From contig OV050032.1 of NCBI GenBank assembly GCA_920105625.2, forward strand, positions 200,019,291 through 200,083,290: DNA of 64,000 nucleotides, read 5' to 3'. Source of the stretch: Clusia tigrina (lineage: Eukaryota; Arthropoda; Insecta; Diptera; Clusiidae). Below are positions 44,878 to 56,062 of this stretch, one piece after another. How positions within the stretch are numbered: position 1 is the stretch's first letter; each line of letters starts with the position of its first letter. Position numbers and translations under genes: made by a program. Below the pieces are notes generated by a model. The model saw only the letters and a program-made list of their open reading frames with translations, searched no databases and was not told the origin of the DNA.

Positions 44878-46135
44878 CGGGGCATGGGTACTATTTATAT
44901 TTCGGGAACTGGCAACACTAATGTCGATAGCTAAAATCTGGCAACACCATAATAAAGTTTGACATTTTTAGCATAAACGTACTCACAACGTGTTGATGTA
45001 CAAGTCCTATTTGTTTTGTTTACAGTGAGTTGAGAAAATCAATTTGGCACAAAAATGGAAATTTCAAGAGAAGGTTTTCGGTGGATTATTTTTCACAACT
45101 TTCGACGTGGATTATCTCAACAAGAATGTGTCGATGAACTCAGTTCTTTGTATGGCGATAAATCACGGTCAAAAATCACAGTATATCGCTGGTATAGTGA
45201 ATTCAATCGTGGTCGTAGTTCGGTCGCCGACGAACTCCGTGAAGGTCGTCCAAAATCGGTTGCTGTGCCACAAAACATCGATGCAGTGCCTGAACTGATA
45301 ATGCAAGATCGTCGTCTGACATATCGTGAGATAAAGGACACCTTGGGCATTACTTGCACTTCCATACATTCAATATTACATGAACATTTAGCTGTAAAAA
45401 AGATTTGTTCGCGTTGGATCCCACATAATTAGACAATCGCTCCAAAAAAGCCTCGTGTCAATTGGTGTAAGGAAATGATTAAAAAGTTCGACCGTGGAAT
45501 CATGGATATATGCGTATGAGCCGGAAACAAAACAACAACCGACCGTGTTGGTATTCCAAGACGAGCGAAATCCAACAAAAGTTGTTCGTCGAAGAAGCAC
45601 AGCGAGGCAAATGGTCGCCAGTCTCTTCGGCCGAATGGGTCATGTGGCCACTGTTCCGCTTGAGCAACGTAGGACAGTCAATTCTGAGTGGTACACGACC
45701 ATTTGTTTGCCGGGCATCTTCGGAGAAATTCGAAAAACCAACCGCCAAAGACGAATCATTCTCCATCATGACAATGCACGCTCTCCCTCATCTCGTCAAA
45801 CAGGTGAAATTTTGAGCAGTGAAAACATCGAATTGATGACTCATCCTCCGTACAGTTCTGATTTGGCACCAAATGACTTCTTCTTGTTCCCGAATATCAA
45901 AGGTAAACTGCGTGGTCAACGATTTACGAGCGCCGAAGAAGCAGTTGAAGCGTTCAAAAACCATGGTTTGGAGGTGTCTCAAGAGTAATGGAAAAACTGC
46001 TATGACAAATGGTTTGAACGAATGCAAAAGTGTGTTGATCATCAAGGGGAATATTTTGAAAACCAAGAAAAGCCATTTTCATTTAAAAATGTTTGTTATT
46101 ATTTGCTATTCCCGAAATATTAAATAGTACTCCTC
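44878..46135 (+). mobile_element. Mariner copy D, both ends present
   Basis: Left end ...ATGGGTACTATTTATATTTC and right end AATAGTACTCCTCG (complement). Internal sequence is collinear with copy A apart from a ~40-bp deletion in the transposase. Confidence 0.9.
45055..46126 (+). pseudogene. Mariner transposase copy D, missing the first catalytic Asp
   Basis: MEISREGFRWIIFHNFRRG opens a frame to a TAG at 45430-45432 (HN-stop), at the same codon as in copy A. A deletion after KKFDRG then removes the segment carrying VTGDE, i.e. the first catalytic Asp, and the sequence resumes at SWIYAYEP. The second block is ILHHDNARSPSS, the third LAPNDFFLFPN. A further in-frame TAA at 45986 follows EVSQE. 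Copies A and D also share KSRSKIT and DAVPELI, against KAPSKIT and VREL in B and E. Confidence 0.87.
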
Positions 46136-46190
46136 GAAAGGGAAGCTATTTATGGACGATGTTTTGAGAAGTGACATTAGGTCACAGTAT

Positions 46191-46468
46191 GGTCTATTAT
46201 GGTGATTAAACCAAGATTCATTGTTCAACTCCCGACAGTCATGTGTCTATAGAGAAAGGATAGTTAAGGAGATCAATTTGAAGTATAGCAAAAAACTGTT
46301 TTGAAAAACTGGATTATTCATTGCCCTAAATGAAGTGGCATTGGGTGAAATTATGGGCCATTATGATGATTAAACCAATATTCATAGAACGACCGCCGAC
46401 AATCATGTGTCTATAGAGAAAGGAGAGTTAAAGAGATCAATCTCAAGTACAACAAAAACACCGCGGAT
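46191..46468. repeat. Direct duplication of ~105 bp, period 174 bp
   Basis: GGTCTATTATGGTGATTAAACC at 46191 and GGGCCATTATGATGATTAAACC at 46365 begin two similar copies, each with TCATGTGTCTATAGAGAAAG. Confidence 0.8.
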
Positions 46469-47679
46469 ATGATAGGGGCGACTTTCTACTAGTTTCTTTT
46501 GCACACCTCTGCTCTATCTGTCTCTTTCACCCATTCTACTTATAAACTACACACCTCACACTACTGCAATGTAATTATAAACTTCATGGTGTGGTCTTCT
46601 TTGTAGTCCTAACCCAGGCGCGCTTAGGGCATGCCATTATATAAAGGTATTCTAAAGAAAATACAATAACTGTGATGTCCCAATTACCATAAATGAAGCG
46701 TGCCAGAGTGTCAGCGAGCATGTTAACGCTGAAAAACATTGGAAGAGGGTCTGTCTCTCTCGGTGTGTGTGCCTATTCGTCCTTTTAATATGTGTTGCAT
46801 ATCTGTTTTATTGCATTCATAACTCAAAGAGAACAATAACATTTTGACACTTAAACCTGAAATTTATTGTAATTATTATTATGACTTTTGTTATGGGCCG
46901 AAATGGAGCCAATAAAGGCGATATTAGTGCTATCGCCAGCCACCCCTCTGTGTGCGAGTACTCGAGCCTGGCACAACAGTTACAAATTATTACATGAACT
47001 TATTACTGTGCATGCACGTGGAGCTGCTTGCATGGCAATTGTAGCACAGCGCGCAATTGTCTGACATTCCACGTTCATATGCTCCGACAAGAGGACGAAG
47101 GCGTAGGCGGACACATAACATGTTCAATATATCTCGAATTAATATATAATATTACCACCCCTGGCGAGATAATTAATAATTTCATTGATTTTTCTTTAGC
47201 AACGTAAATTATTAAATTAATTGCTTTTTGTGCTTGTTACGGTTTGGACTCTTATTAAATTCATCTCATATTTCATTTTTAATTAATTCACTGCTGTGTC
47301 AGCCAATTGGATTATTGCGTACCAACAAAACAAATGACAAGGATGAAGGCCTGCGGGAAGCCGAATGAAGCAACGTTGAAAGTACTTGAACGCAGTTGAT
47401 GTTTTAAAGTTCAGGTCCTACGATGTGTTATGAAGATTCTCCATTTCATTTAACTGAGCTATGTTTAACATATGTTATATATGACTCTAACTTCACTTGG
47501 AGGGGTTAATATAGAATTTTTTGTAGTCACCCAATGTGCTCTACCACAGATTTATCTCAGTTGTTCAAGATTATGAAGGATCGTCAGAAACATTTGAACT
47601 CTACCTGCAAATATTTTCAGCTTGAATTGTGTTGTTCAATCTTTATTCATCAGGAATACCGCAACCCTATGCGGTCTTA
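46469..47679. other. Intergenic; no gene seen
   Basis: AT-rich. No supported feature. Confidence 0.5.
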
Positions 47680-49540
47680 GAGTAAGATAATTATACTGCT
47701 GGCAAGATAGACCCTATGGGTACGGAAGTATACTCTAACGATCTCAAGCTGTATATGCAGAAGAAACAGACAAAGTACCACAATTTACACCGATGGCTCA
47801 AAGATGGATTGTGGTGGGGTAGGAGCAGGTGTCTTCTCAGAAGAACTAAGGATTAGCAAATCATGCCGACTCCCGAACACATCAAGCAGTATATGCAGCA
47901 GAAACAGACTACAAAGTACCTATTCTAGTTTTGGGAGAAAATTATAGTATTCGCACCCCCTCACGACAGGAATGGAAGAGAGGTGGAATGACGATTAAAA
48001 CAGATGCCACAATTTACAACGATGGATTGTGGGGTAGGAGAAGGTGTGTTCTCAGAAGACCTAAGGATTGATTAGCAAATTATTCCGACTCCAGAACACA
48101 TCAAGTGTATTCCAGGCGGAAATGCTTGCCATAAGGGAGGCCTGTAGGTTGGCAGGGGAAGACACAAGCTATAGAGAAAAAATAGCAATAATATCCGATA
48201 GTCTGGCGGCTATCGAAGCACTGGAGTCGGCGATAATAGCCTCGAAAGTAGCATGGGAATGCAGGAAGGTCTTAACTGCACTAGGTTAGGTTAGGTTATA
48301 TGGCTGTCCTAAGACTCACTTAGGCCTGTACGAGGCCCATTGTGGCCACTAGAGCTCTTTCCCCCCACACCTCCGGATCCTCCTTAAACAATCCTAAAGA
48401 TTTGATAAAAGTAGCCACTTTCGTTAGCTTCATCCGGGAAATCTCCTCAAGAAATGCAAATCCTAGAGCGAGAACCTTTTTCTGTATAGAGCCATGCACC
48501 CCACCCACACAGGAGGTGTTCCACTGTTTCCTCTTCTTCGCCATCTTGACAGCTCCTACAAAAGTCATAGTGGGGTACCCCCAGTCTTCTTGCGTATCTA
48601 ACAACCAAACAGTGACCCGCCAGTAACCCTATTACAAACTTAATATCCTGCCTATTTAATTTTAACAGCAGTTTGGAACGGTCGCGATACCATTCAGGCC
48701 AAGTTCGTCGACTTGTTAGGCAGGATAGTAACTATCCCTATCTAACATTTGCCACTTCGACAGTGTATCTATCTATTAGCAATTTGCATGTAGCTAAAGG
48801 CATTGGTAATGGAACTTTATCCGGAAGGATAGTTACTGTTGTCCCCTCCCTAGCTAGCTCATCAACGCTGCTACTGCCCTCAATATCCCTATGGGCCGGC
48901 ACACAGACCAGATTTATATTAAAGTACTTAACTGCACCAACTCATCGGTTCAATGTAACATTGATATGGGTGCCAGGGCACAGGGATATCAATGGAAACG
49001 AGAGGGCAGAGATTAACTGGCCCGAAGGGGATCCACTCCGGTTCGTGTCCCAATTGGTTCAATCAAGAGCAAGATAGGCAAAGAATTCTTGGTCAATGCA
49101 AACAGCTGATGTAGGAGGTTGAAAACCTGCAAGATCAATAGAGTACTCCGGTCGGATTACAACAAAAACAAATCCACAGAGTTAATAAACAGAGAACGTC
49201 TTGAAGCGGCTAGGCTTACCGCAGTCATCACAAGCCACTGACCCATTAGGGAACATGCGCAAAAATGGGAATAGTATTCATTACCAGTTGTGGGAGCCGC
49301 GGAAGCCATGTAGAAGGGGAAACCGTGGAACACTTCGTAAGTGCCTGCCCGGCCCTGGCCAGAAGAAGATGGAAAACACTAGGCAAACCAATTTTCCAAA
49401 ACATTGAAGCGATCGTCAGCTGCAAGATAGGGGAAATGCTCGCGTTCATAAATCTCTCCAAGTGGCTTTAAGGGCCGGCACACAACAATATTCCACTTGC
49501 AATAAACCAAAAGAGGGATATCAAAACGGCGCAAATGAGC
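47680..49540 (+). mobile_element. LINE family V, RNase H and zinc-knuckle region, split by a nested LINE
   Basis: RNase H pieces: a start at about 47785 (TDGS-like, GGVGAGVFSEELRISKSCRL), partly duplicated at about 48012; VFQAEMLAIREAC and IAIISDSLAAIEALES (48100-48230). After the nested insert comes LIWVPGHRDINGNERA (about 48963-49010). The zinc knuckle at 49280-49350 has GSRGSHVEGETVEHFVSACP, ending FINLSKWL-stop at 49469-49471, then a short 3' UTR. Several frameshifts and a degraded middle. 5' part missing. Confidence 0.8.
48282..48926 (-). mobile_element. LINE family II, nested insertion with 11-bp target-site duplication
   Basis: Flanked by CTTAACTGCAC at 48271-48281 and 48927-48937. 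On the minus strand it carries VPAHRDIEGSSSVDELAREG (RNase H C-terminus), PLATCKLLID, LLAGHCLVV and FCRSCQDGEEEETVEHLLC (zinc knuckle), then a 3' UTR ending in (AACCT)n. It is 645 bp, 5'-truncated, with internal stops. The tail on the plus strand reads TAGGTTAGGTTAGGTTA. Confidence 0.9.
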
Positions 49541-49589
49541 TAATTGGAGGAGGGATCATCGCCGCTGCAACCAACGAAGCAACTAACCA

Positions 49590-50300
49590 ATCTCTATTGG
49601 AATTTGCTTGAACTTATTTGAGTTCCAGGACACTGTGACTTGACTTCTTTCTTGCTTTAATTGACTGCTTTCGAATTCGCAGATGAATTTTGCAAACTGT
49701 GGATCTGCGGGCACTCCAATGGGACCAGAACCATTTATCGGTATAAGTTTAGCAGGGGGTATGGCTTGGATCAGCAGCCATGTGAATAATATTCACAAGG
49801 ACCGATGGTGCAGTTTACTTGCCTGCAAAACAATCAAGTGCTTCCTGGAAAACCCAAACAGGAGAGTTGAAAATTTCCTTCTAACATTACGAGGGAAAGA
49901 TCTTCGTTCTCTTGGTTGGGGTTGGGGTTGGGGTAATCACAGGGCATACTCCTTGACGACCATAGGCATCATCGAGAATCAGACCCGCATCTCTTGCCTG
50001 GATGAAGAACAGAGTGGTATAGAGAATTCTCTTAGTGCCTGCCTTTGCTAGTATTTAGAGGTGCTTATTATGGTCTGATGTTTTTCGAATGCACAATGTA
50101 CATTCCGGACAGACTTCTGAGGTTCGCAAAAGAGTCAAAGATGTTGGAGAAAGTGTAACTTCCTATCCAAAATCCTCTATAACCACCCCTTCCTTAAATA
50201 TCTTTCCGGGCTTACAGTACAACGGGCACTGAGTACTTGGAGACCCCCTTCTTCGGCGGTTCTCCAGCCTACCCCAGTTCTATCTATATATCTATAGACT
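49590..50300 (+). mobile_element. LINE family IV, RNase H end, zinc-knuckle region and 3' UTR
   Basis: VPGHCD (RNase H) at about 49620, then SAGTPMGPEPFIGISLAGGM..., FLENPNRRVENFLLTLRGKD, an expanded GGTTGG stretch (GWGWGWG) where ITGH would be expected, then AYSLTTIGIIENQT...SCLDEEQSGIENSLSACLC. The 3' UTR ends ACGGGCACTGAGTACTTGGAG..TTCGGCGGTTCTCC and (TCTA)n at about 50281-50298. A similar 3' UTR tail occurs at 52150-52235. 5'-truncated, frames broken at the start. Confidence 0.65.
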
Positions 50301-50584
50301 GATCAAAGAAGACTTGCGATATAGCCGGCAATCAGAAATGCATGAACCCTAAGAGTCGGTAAATATACTGTTGACGATTCCAAGAACGAACCGTAGAATA
50401 CTCTAAAATGATGGTGAAAACTACAGTATTGCTGGGAGGTCCACGACTTAAAATAGAGGAGACGAGAGCAAGACCACGATATGAATCACAGTAACTGAAA
50501 TTTTTCCGAAAGATTGTTCAGTAAATACAGAATAACTACAGCAGATTATAATTTTGTTAAAACAACTAAGCAACTACGTATATA
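50301..50584. other. Spacer; no gene seen
   Basis: No recognisable content. Confidence 0.5.
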
Positions 50585-51877
50585 AAGGGGTTTCCAATAA
50601 GAGGTGTTATTTTGGTATTCAAAGAAAAATGCCTTTTTTTGAGATAAACGATCGGATGTTTATTTCATAATAAAGAGGAAGGTATGCCGTTAATAATGGA
50701 AAACAACATCAGCCAAATGGCCACCACGACTACGCTTACAGGACCACATCCTTTTCATGAAACTTTCCATAACCAAATCGCAAAGTGGTTGCCCTATGTC
50801 CTCGATAGCCTCACGAATTCTATCTTTGAGGTCTTGAATCGACGCTGGGCTGTTGGCGTAGACCTTATATTTCACGTGGCCCCAAAGGAAGAAGTTGCAA
50901 GGTGTTAAATTACAAGATTTCGGTGGCCAATTGTGATCACCTCTTCGAGAGATAACACGGTCCGGAAACATTTCCCGTAAAAGAGCAATGGTTTCGTTGC
51001 TTGTGTGGCACGTAGCGCCGTCTAGTTGAAAGTAAACGTTGTCCAGATCAATACCATCCAACTTCGACCATAAAAAATCATTAATCATCTCTCGATAGCG
51101 CAATCCATTCACCGTAACTGTTGATCCAACCTCATTTTCGAAAAAGTAATGTCCAATGACCCCGCCGGACCATAAACCGCACCAAACAGTCACACATTGA
51201 GGCTGGAGAGGTTTCTCAACAATAACTCTTGGGTTTTCCGAGCCCCAGATGCGACAATTTTGCTTGTTGACGTAGCCACCGAGGTGGAAATGGGCCTCAT
51301 CAGTCAAGATGATTTTTCGATGGAATTCCGGATCATTTTCATGCATTTCAAGGACCCAATCAGCAAAGACACGACGTTGTTGATGATCGGCCGGCTTGAG
51401 TTCTTGTGTTAACTGAACTTTCTAAGCCTTAAGACCCAAGTCTTTATGCAAAATACGGTGTAATGACGTTTCTGGAATGCCCAATTCCAAAGAACGACGA
51501 GCAATGGACAAACCTGGGTTTTCTTCAACACTTTGGGCTACAGCAGCAATATTCTCAGTTGTTCTTGAGCGACGTGCACGGGTTTTATTCTTCACATCAC
51601 TAACTTGTCCCAACAGCTCCAATTTTTCCACCAATTTCTGTATTGCGGTCCGACAAGGTGCTTCACGACGACCCAAAAATGCTTTAGTTTTGCGAACTGT
51701 GACTGCAAGATTTTCACCATCTTTGTAGTGAATTTGAATAATTTCAATGCGTTGTTGAAGCGTGTATCGTTCCATTTTTAGTAATGGCGTAGTTTCTACT
51801 TGTCAAACGTCAAATAATAAAAGCTTCAAAAGTGACAGCTACCGAAATACCGGGTGATTCAAAATAACACCTCTTGT
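50585..51877 (-). mobile_element. DD41D (rosa-like) Tc1/mariner element, copy 2
   Basis: Left end TA/TA-AAGGGGTTTCCAATAAGAGG at 50585. The right end stops after AACACCTCTTGT at 51877 and lacks the outer ~12 bp of the inverted repeat seen in copy 1. Near-identical to copy 1 along its length. Confidence 0.87.
50690..51775 (-). pseudogene. DD41D transposase with a nonsense codon and Asp-to-Asn change
   Basis: Collinear with the copy at 1471-2535 and about 361 codons long. The N-terminal part (MERYTLQQRIEIIQIHYKDG...) ends at a TAG near 51423, where copy 1 has Tyr (KAYKV). The rest continues through ILTDEAHFHLGG (first Asp), FQLDGATCHTSNETI (second Asp, deleted in copy 1) and CNLTPCNFFLWG, in which both Asp residues of the third block are Asn. 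It is inactive for reasons different from copy 1. Confidence 0.87.
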
Positions 51878-53102
51878 AGTACCCTCGAACTTGGAAATAA
51901 GTCTGTGGCAGTTAAAGAGATCAAAGTTTTTGCAACAAATTTTCAAAAGCATCTAAAAAAGACGAATGATATTTATAAAATACAAATGATTTATGATACG
52001 GAGCAGATATATGCATATATGCTCAGGCCTTCCTGCGTATGCATTCTTACATTTTCTCTCTTCTCCTATCCACACAGCTATCCACTTTCAGGGTATCCCA
52101 TACAAATTGTTCAATCTTTTCCTCCAAATCGTACCTATTTTTTCTTTATTATACAATCGGCAACATTGCCTGAGTGCTTGAAGGCCTCCTTTTTCGGCGG
52201 TTCTTCGGCTTACCCCACTTCTATCTATCTAACTGATCTTTGTAATATTGTTATCATATTTAGAGGCGGTTCTTCAGATGTTTACTCTACGCAACCTTCC
52301 CTTATATTGATTTTGGTATCTAAAAAATATTGTAGGCCTATCAGTTGTGGGAATTTCTGCAATAGGTACTGTTCACATATCGGAATACTTTCCTCTATGG
52401 ATGGTCAGAGTGAACAATAACGCACAGAAGAACAAATGTTATTAAATTGTGTGAAAGACGAATACTTCGAGAATTGTTGGAACCAGTGTCACTCTTCGGA
52501 AGCTACAATGGATGGACTAAATAGAAAAACTGAATCATAATCGAACCACGAACGAATCATAATCAATCGAGAACAAGCGGTAAGATTCGGTGGATGAGTA
52601 CAGCTGAAACACTCTTAATATTCTAACAAATTTGGGAATTACTCATGCGAGATAATTGTGTGAAAGACGAATACTTCGAGAAATGTTGGAACCAGTGTCA
52701 CCAACCATAATTCGTCACTCTTCGGAAGCTACAATGGATGGGCCAAATAGAAAAACTGAATCATAATCGCACCACGAACGAATAATAATCAACCAAGAAC
52801 AATGGACGAGATTCGGTGGATAAAGACAGCTCTTAATATTTTACCAAATTTGAGAATTACTCATCCGAGAAAACTGAAAGCGTTGTAGTATCCCGAAGAG
52901 CAAATACTGAGTATAGGTGCCCAGCTTCAGACCGCTGGTTTTATTCAGTTTAAGTGTTTCCACTCAAGCACTGACTACAATCGGAGATCACAGTAGGCCA
53001 ATTCACTGTGCTTTTGTTAAAAGACACTTTTCATTAAATCACTTCGCAACATTTTGAACAAAGTAGCCTCAGAATAAACGTAATACCCAAACCTGATTAA
53101 GT
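51878..53102. other. Intergenic; LINE family IV tail at 52150-52235 and a 209-bp duplication
   Basis: GCAACATTGCCTGAGTGCTTGAAGG..TTCGGCGGTTCTTCGG..(TCTATC) is a LINE family IV 3' tail. From 52446 and 52655, two ~209-bp direct copies begin ATTGTGTGAAAGACGAATAC. The open frame 51854-52420 has no recognisable domain and spans the tail. Confidence 0.6.
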
Positions 53103-53189
53103 GTGAATATTATTCGAGCAGTCGATTTATTTTTGAGAACCTTATATTTTCTGATCTTTATTGCGATATATTTGTGCCTTTTTTCCAAC

Positions 53190-53651
53190 ATGCCTAACAG
53201 ACATGGCAAGTTTGTTGTGGAAGCTCTGTTGGATTTGGATAAGCCCGTAAATCTAAGGGAGGTCACAATTGCGATCGCCGCAAGATTGGGGGTAAATTTG
53301 AAACAAATTATTGCATATTTTTTATAGAAAAAAAAACATATTTTTCAGCGTGAAAATAAAGGAAAATAATTTTTATTTTTATGACAGACCACCCCCAAGG
53401 ATGTTAGGCCCTTTGTCAGGGCGACCCTTGAAGGCGGCGTAAGGTTCGGCTACATTCATAAGAAGGGTTACAAATATATCGCGCCTCACCTCTGCAAAGC
53501 GGCACAAGAATATAGCGATGATTTCCATGTGATTGACCGGCAGGAAAGTCCTCAGTTTCCCAAGCGTGAAGAATGTAGCCTTCCTTGGAATTTAATGCCA
53601 GCTCGCAGTGACAGTAGTGAAGAAAAGGATAACGAAGAATCGACTGACTGA
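53190..53651 (+). CDS. Small two-exon gene, 121-residue winged-helix-like protein
   Basis: Exon 1 is 53190-53291 (34 codons), exon 2 is 53388-53651 (87 codons and TGA). The 96-bp intron is GTAAAT...TTTTTATGACAG and joins phase 0 (RLG/TTPKD). Residues 1-60 (GKFVVEALLDLDKPVNLREV, then IAIAARLGTTPKDVRPFVRA) and GGVRFGYIHKKGYKYIAP read as three helices plus a beta wing, i.e. a small winged helix. It resembles a family of short dipteran proteins of unknown function (possibly DUF4777; recalled, not searched). The tail is acidic/Ser-rich (SDSSEEKDNEESTD). An in-frame ATG at 53103 would add 29 hydrophobic residues; I prefer 53190 because the domain starts there. The other acceptor (TTTTTCAG, 53348) leads quickly to a stop. 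No frameshift is seen. Function not known; nucleic-acid binding is only inferred from the fold. Confidence 0.6.
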
Positions 53652-55377
53652 ACGACAGGTCTAAATAATTTGACAACCTTTTCGATGTTCTGGAAGTTTC
53701 TGCTAAATTTTTTGTGAAGTACTCATGGGTACAATTATTAATTGTATGAACTAAGAATTATTAATTTCTAGGATAGTTTTCAAAATTTCAAGTCCTGATA
53801 ATTGTGTGCTACTTTTAACTGTTCGGAGTTGTCAACTAAAATTGTGTAATTGTTTGCGTGTTCTAATAAGTATTCTAAATTTGTTGTCTCACCATTTTTA
53901 TGTACTACGGACTCTTTTAATCAACTGTACTGATAATTTGAAGGACGAATGTTATGTATTATATAATTTGAAGGACGAATGTTATGTATTATATATTTTT
54001 GAACATTTTGAAATCCTGTCTTTCAATTGATACATTTCACAGATCCTTTTTCTACACCCCACTATATCAGTCAATTCAATTGCTACAGTGGACTTTGTAG
54101 ACATTATATTAAAATATTACTAAAGAAGATGAACAAAGAGCGAGAGTCTTGTCGATAAATTATCTGCTCTATCCTTTAAGTTGAATCCTTCCAGTGTACT
54201 AAACAAATTCTTGCCATTTCCGCCCAAATTTCGGACTTAAAATTTTTGATATTTTTGATTTTTTGATACGCACTTTCCTTCCGCCCCCTTGTATTGATTC
54301 ATGATTCAATTAAAGATGCTTTTTCGGGTCACATGCCAGGATCACATCCTGCCAACTCATCTCTGCCAGCACGCACAACTCCTCCACCCATAAAAGTAAC
54401 GAAAGAGAAGTGGAAGGAGGGGGGAAGCAGCAGCAAGTGAGTGTATTAAGGCAAAAGCGTTCATAGTTGTTCAGTGGTCGGTCGGTCGGTCGGTCGTTGG
54501 GGGTAAATGAACTTACGCCTCACAAACACCAACTCAAATGCTTTTGTTTTCAACTGATTTTCCACTGCTCCCCCTCCGCTTCGTCCCACACAAGTCTTCG
54601 TCTCGCATAATTTGTTCCACCATACTTGATGCCGTTAAGAACTTGACGAGTAACCGCATTCGATATATCGATTTATGGTATTTTTATATGGAATTTCCGG
54701 GTTGAAATTACTTGAAAGCATTATGGCAGCAAGCAGCAAGTGGTAGGCACAATTGCTGCGCTCTACTCTGCTCTACTCTGGCTCTGCTCTACTCTGCTAT
54801 GCTGTGTGCGTCCACATCTTTTTGTGGACCACTTACGTTTCTGTGCTACTCTAGCTTCATGCACGGTCTATCAAACGGGGTTGGAGGTGTGTGGGACGAC
54901 GACTTCATTGAAGAATAAATAAAAATGTATGTACGAGTTTTTTCGTGTGGGAGAATATGTTGCGAGTGCTAGCGTGGGTGATGAGCGGGGAATTTCAATT
55001 TCAATTTCTATTTCCAAAGATGACGCTGGGCTGGGGGTATATTCCACTTTATTTTTGTTTTTTCTAAACATAAGAAATAATTGCATTTCTCACTCTTTCG
55101 TGCAGTTTTCGAGTTTAATTTGTTGGGTTTTTCTTATACAGTCAAAAAGTGTAATCATAGAAGAAGAAAAAATAGTAAATAAATAAATATATGAAAATAA
55201 TTTGTTGAGAAAATGTTCTCCTGAACTTTTTGACTGGGAAAAATAGACTCAAACGATGGAACACCTTCACGATTAAACTCACGATTTAGAATTGCAATAT
55301 TCGAAGTATGAAGAATGAACCGAGGAATTATACTCATAGCAATATTATCCGATCGTTAGGATGCTTTGAACACAATA
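53652..55377. other. Intergenic; short (GGTC)n and CTCTACTCTG repeats
   Basis: (GGTC)n at 54478-54497 and 10-bp CTCTACTCTG repeats at 54760-54800. No gene. GAATGTTATGTATTATATA at 53945-53995 is a 27-bp duplication. Confidence 0.5.
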
Positions 55378-55437
55378 GATCAGACCTAAGTGAGCTTTAG
55401 GACAGCCACATAACCTACCCTAAACTAACCTAGCCCG
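55378..55437 (+). mobile_element. LINE family II 3' tail fragment
   Basis: GACCTAAGTGAGCTTTAGGACAGCCACATAACCTACCCTAAACTAACCTA is the plus-strand version of the nested LINE's 3' end at 48282. Confidence 0.6.
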
Positions 55438-56062
55438 ACAGATACGCCATGATTTGATTTAGGACCAAAATAATGTAGACCAGTATTTGAGTAAACAAGA
55501 ACATACTGAAGAAATTCAACCAAATCCAGTCAAAAGCACTGACAGAACGGGATCGAAGATTCTAGATGATTACTATGATCAACAAAACAAGAGGCAATGA
55601 CTTCTCCCAAACGGATAGAATAATGCATGGAACACTGCTAAGAAAGTGTGGACATAACTCCTCGAACCTCGAAGCCAATTGACACACCACCATTTGTCCG
55701 AATTGTCAAGGACCACGAAACAATACCAAAGGAGAAAATCTTCCTTTATAATGCCATCTTACCCGACCACCCTCGAGCATTTGACAGCTTCAGGAATCTA
55801 AAGGATCATAAAATATATAGAAAAGGAATCAAGTTAAATACGACTAAACAAATTGTGATATTTTGCTAGCCAACTTTGCTTGGATTATGGTGTTCCGAGG
55901 ATACGGCGGTAGACCCTTTTAATATAGTTAAATTAGAATTACCGTGGTATAAAGGAGCTGTGACACTTGCTTTCTAGGAACATGCAAACGGACTTTTACA
56001 ACGGAAACGAATTTAAGATTATGAAGTTAAACTCAGAGCGTAAAAAGTGTTACTTCCAAGGC
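55438..56062. other. Intergenic; no gene seen
   Basis: No recognisable content. Confidence 0.5.

Noticed and set aside
51854..52420. 188-codon plus frame
   Set aside because: No domain; the frame spans a LINE 3' tail (52150-52235), so it is unlikely to be a real gene.
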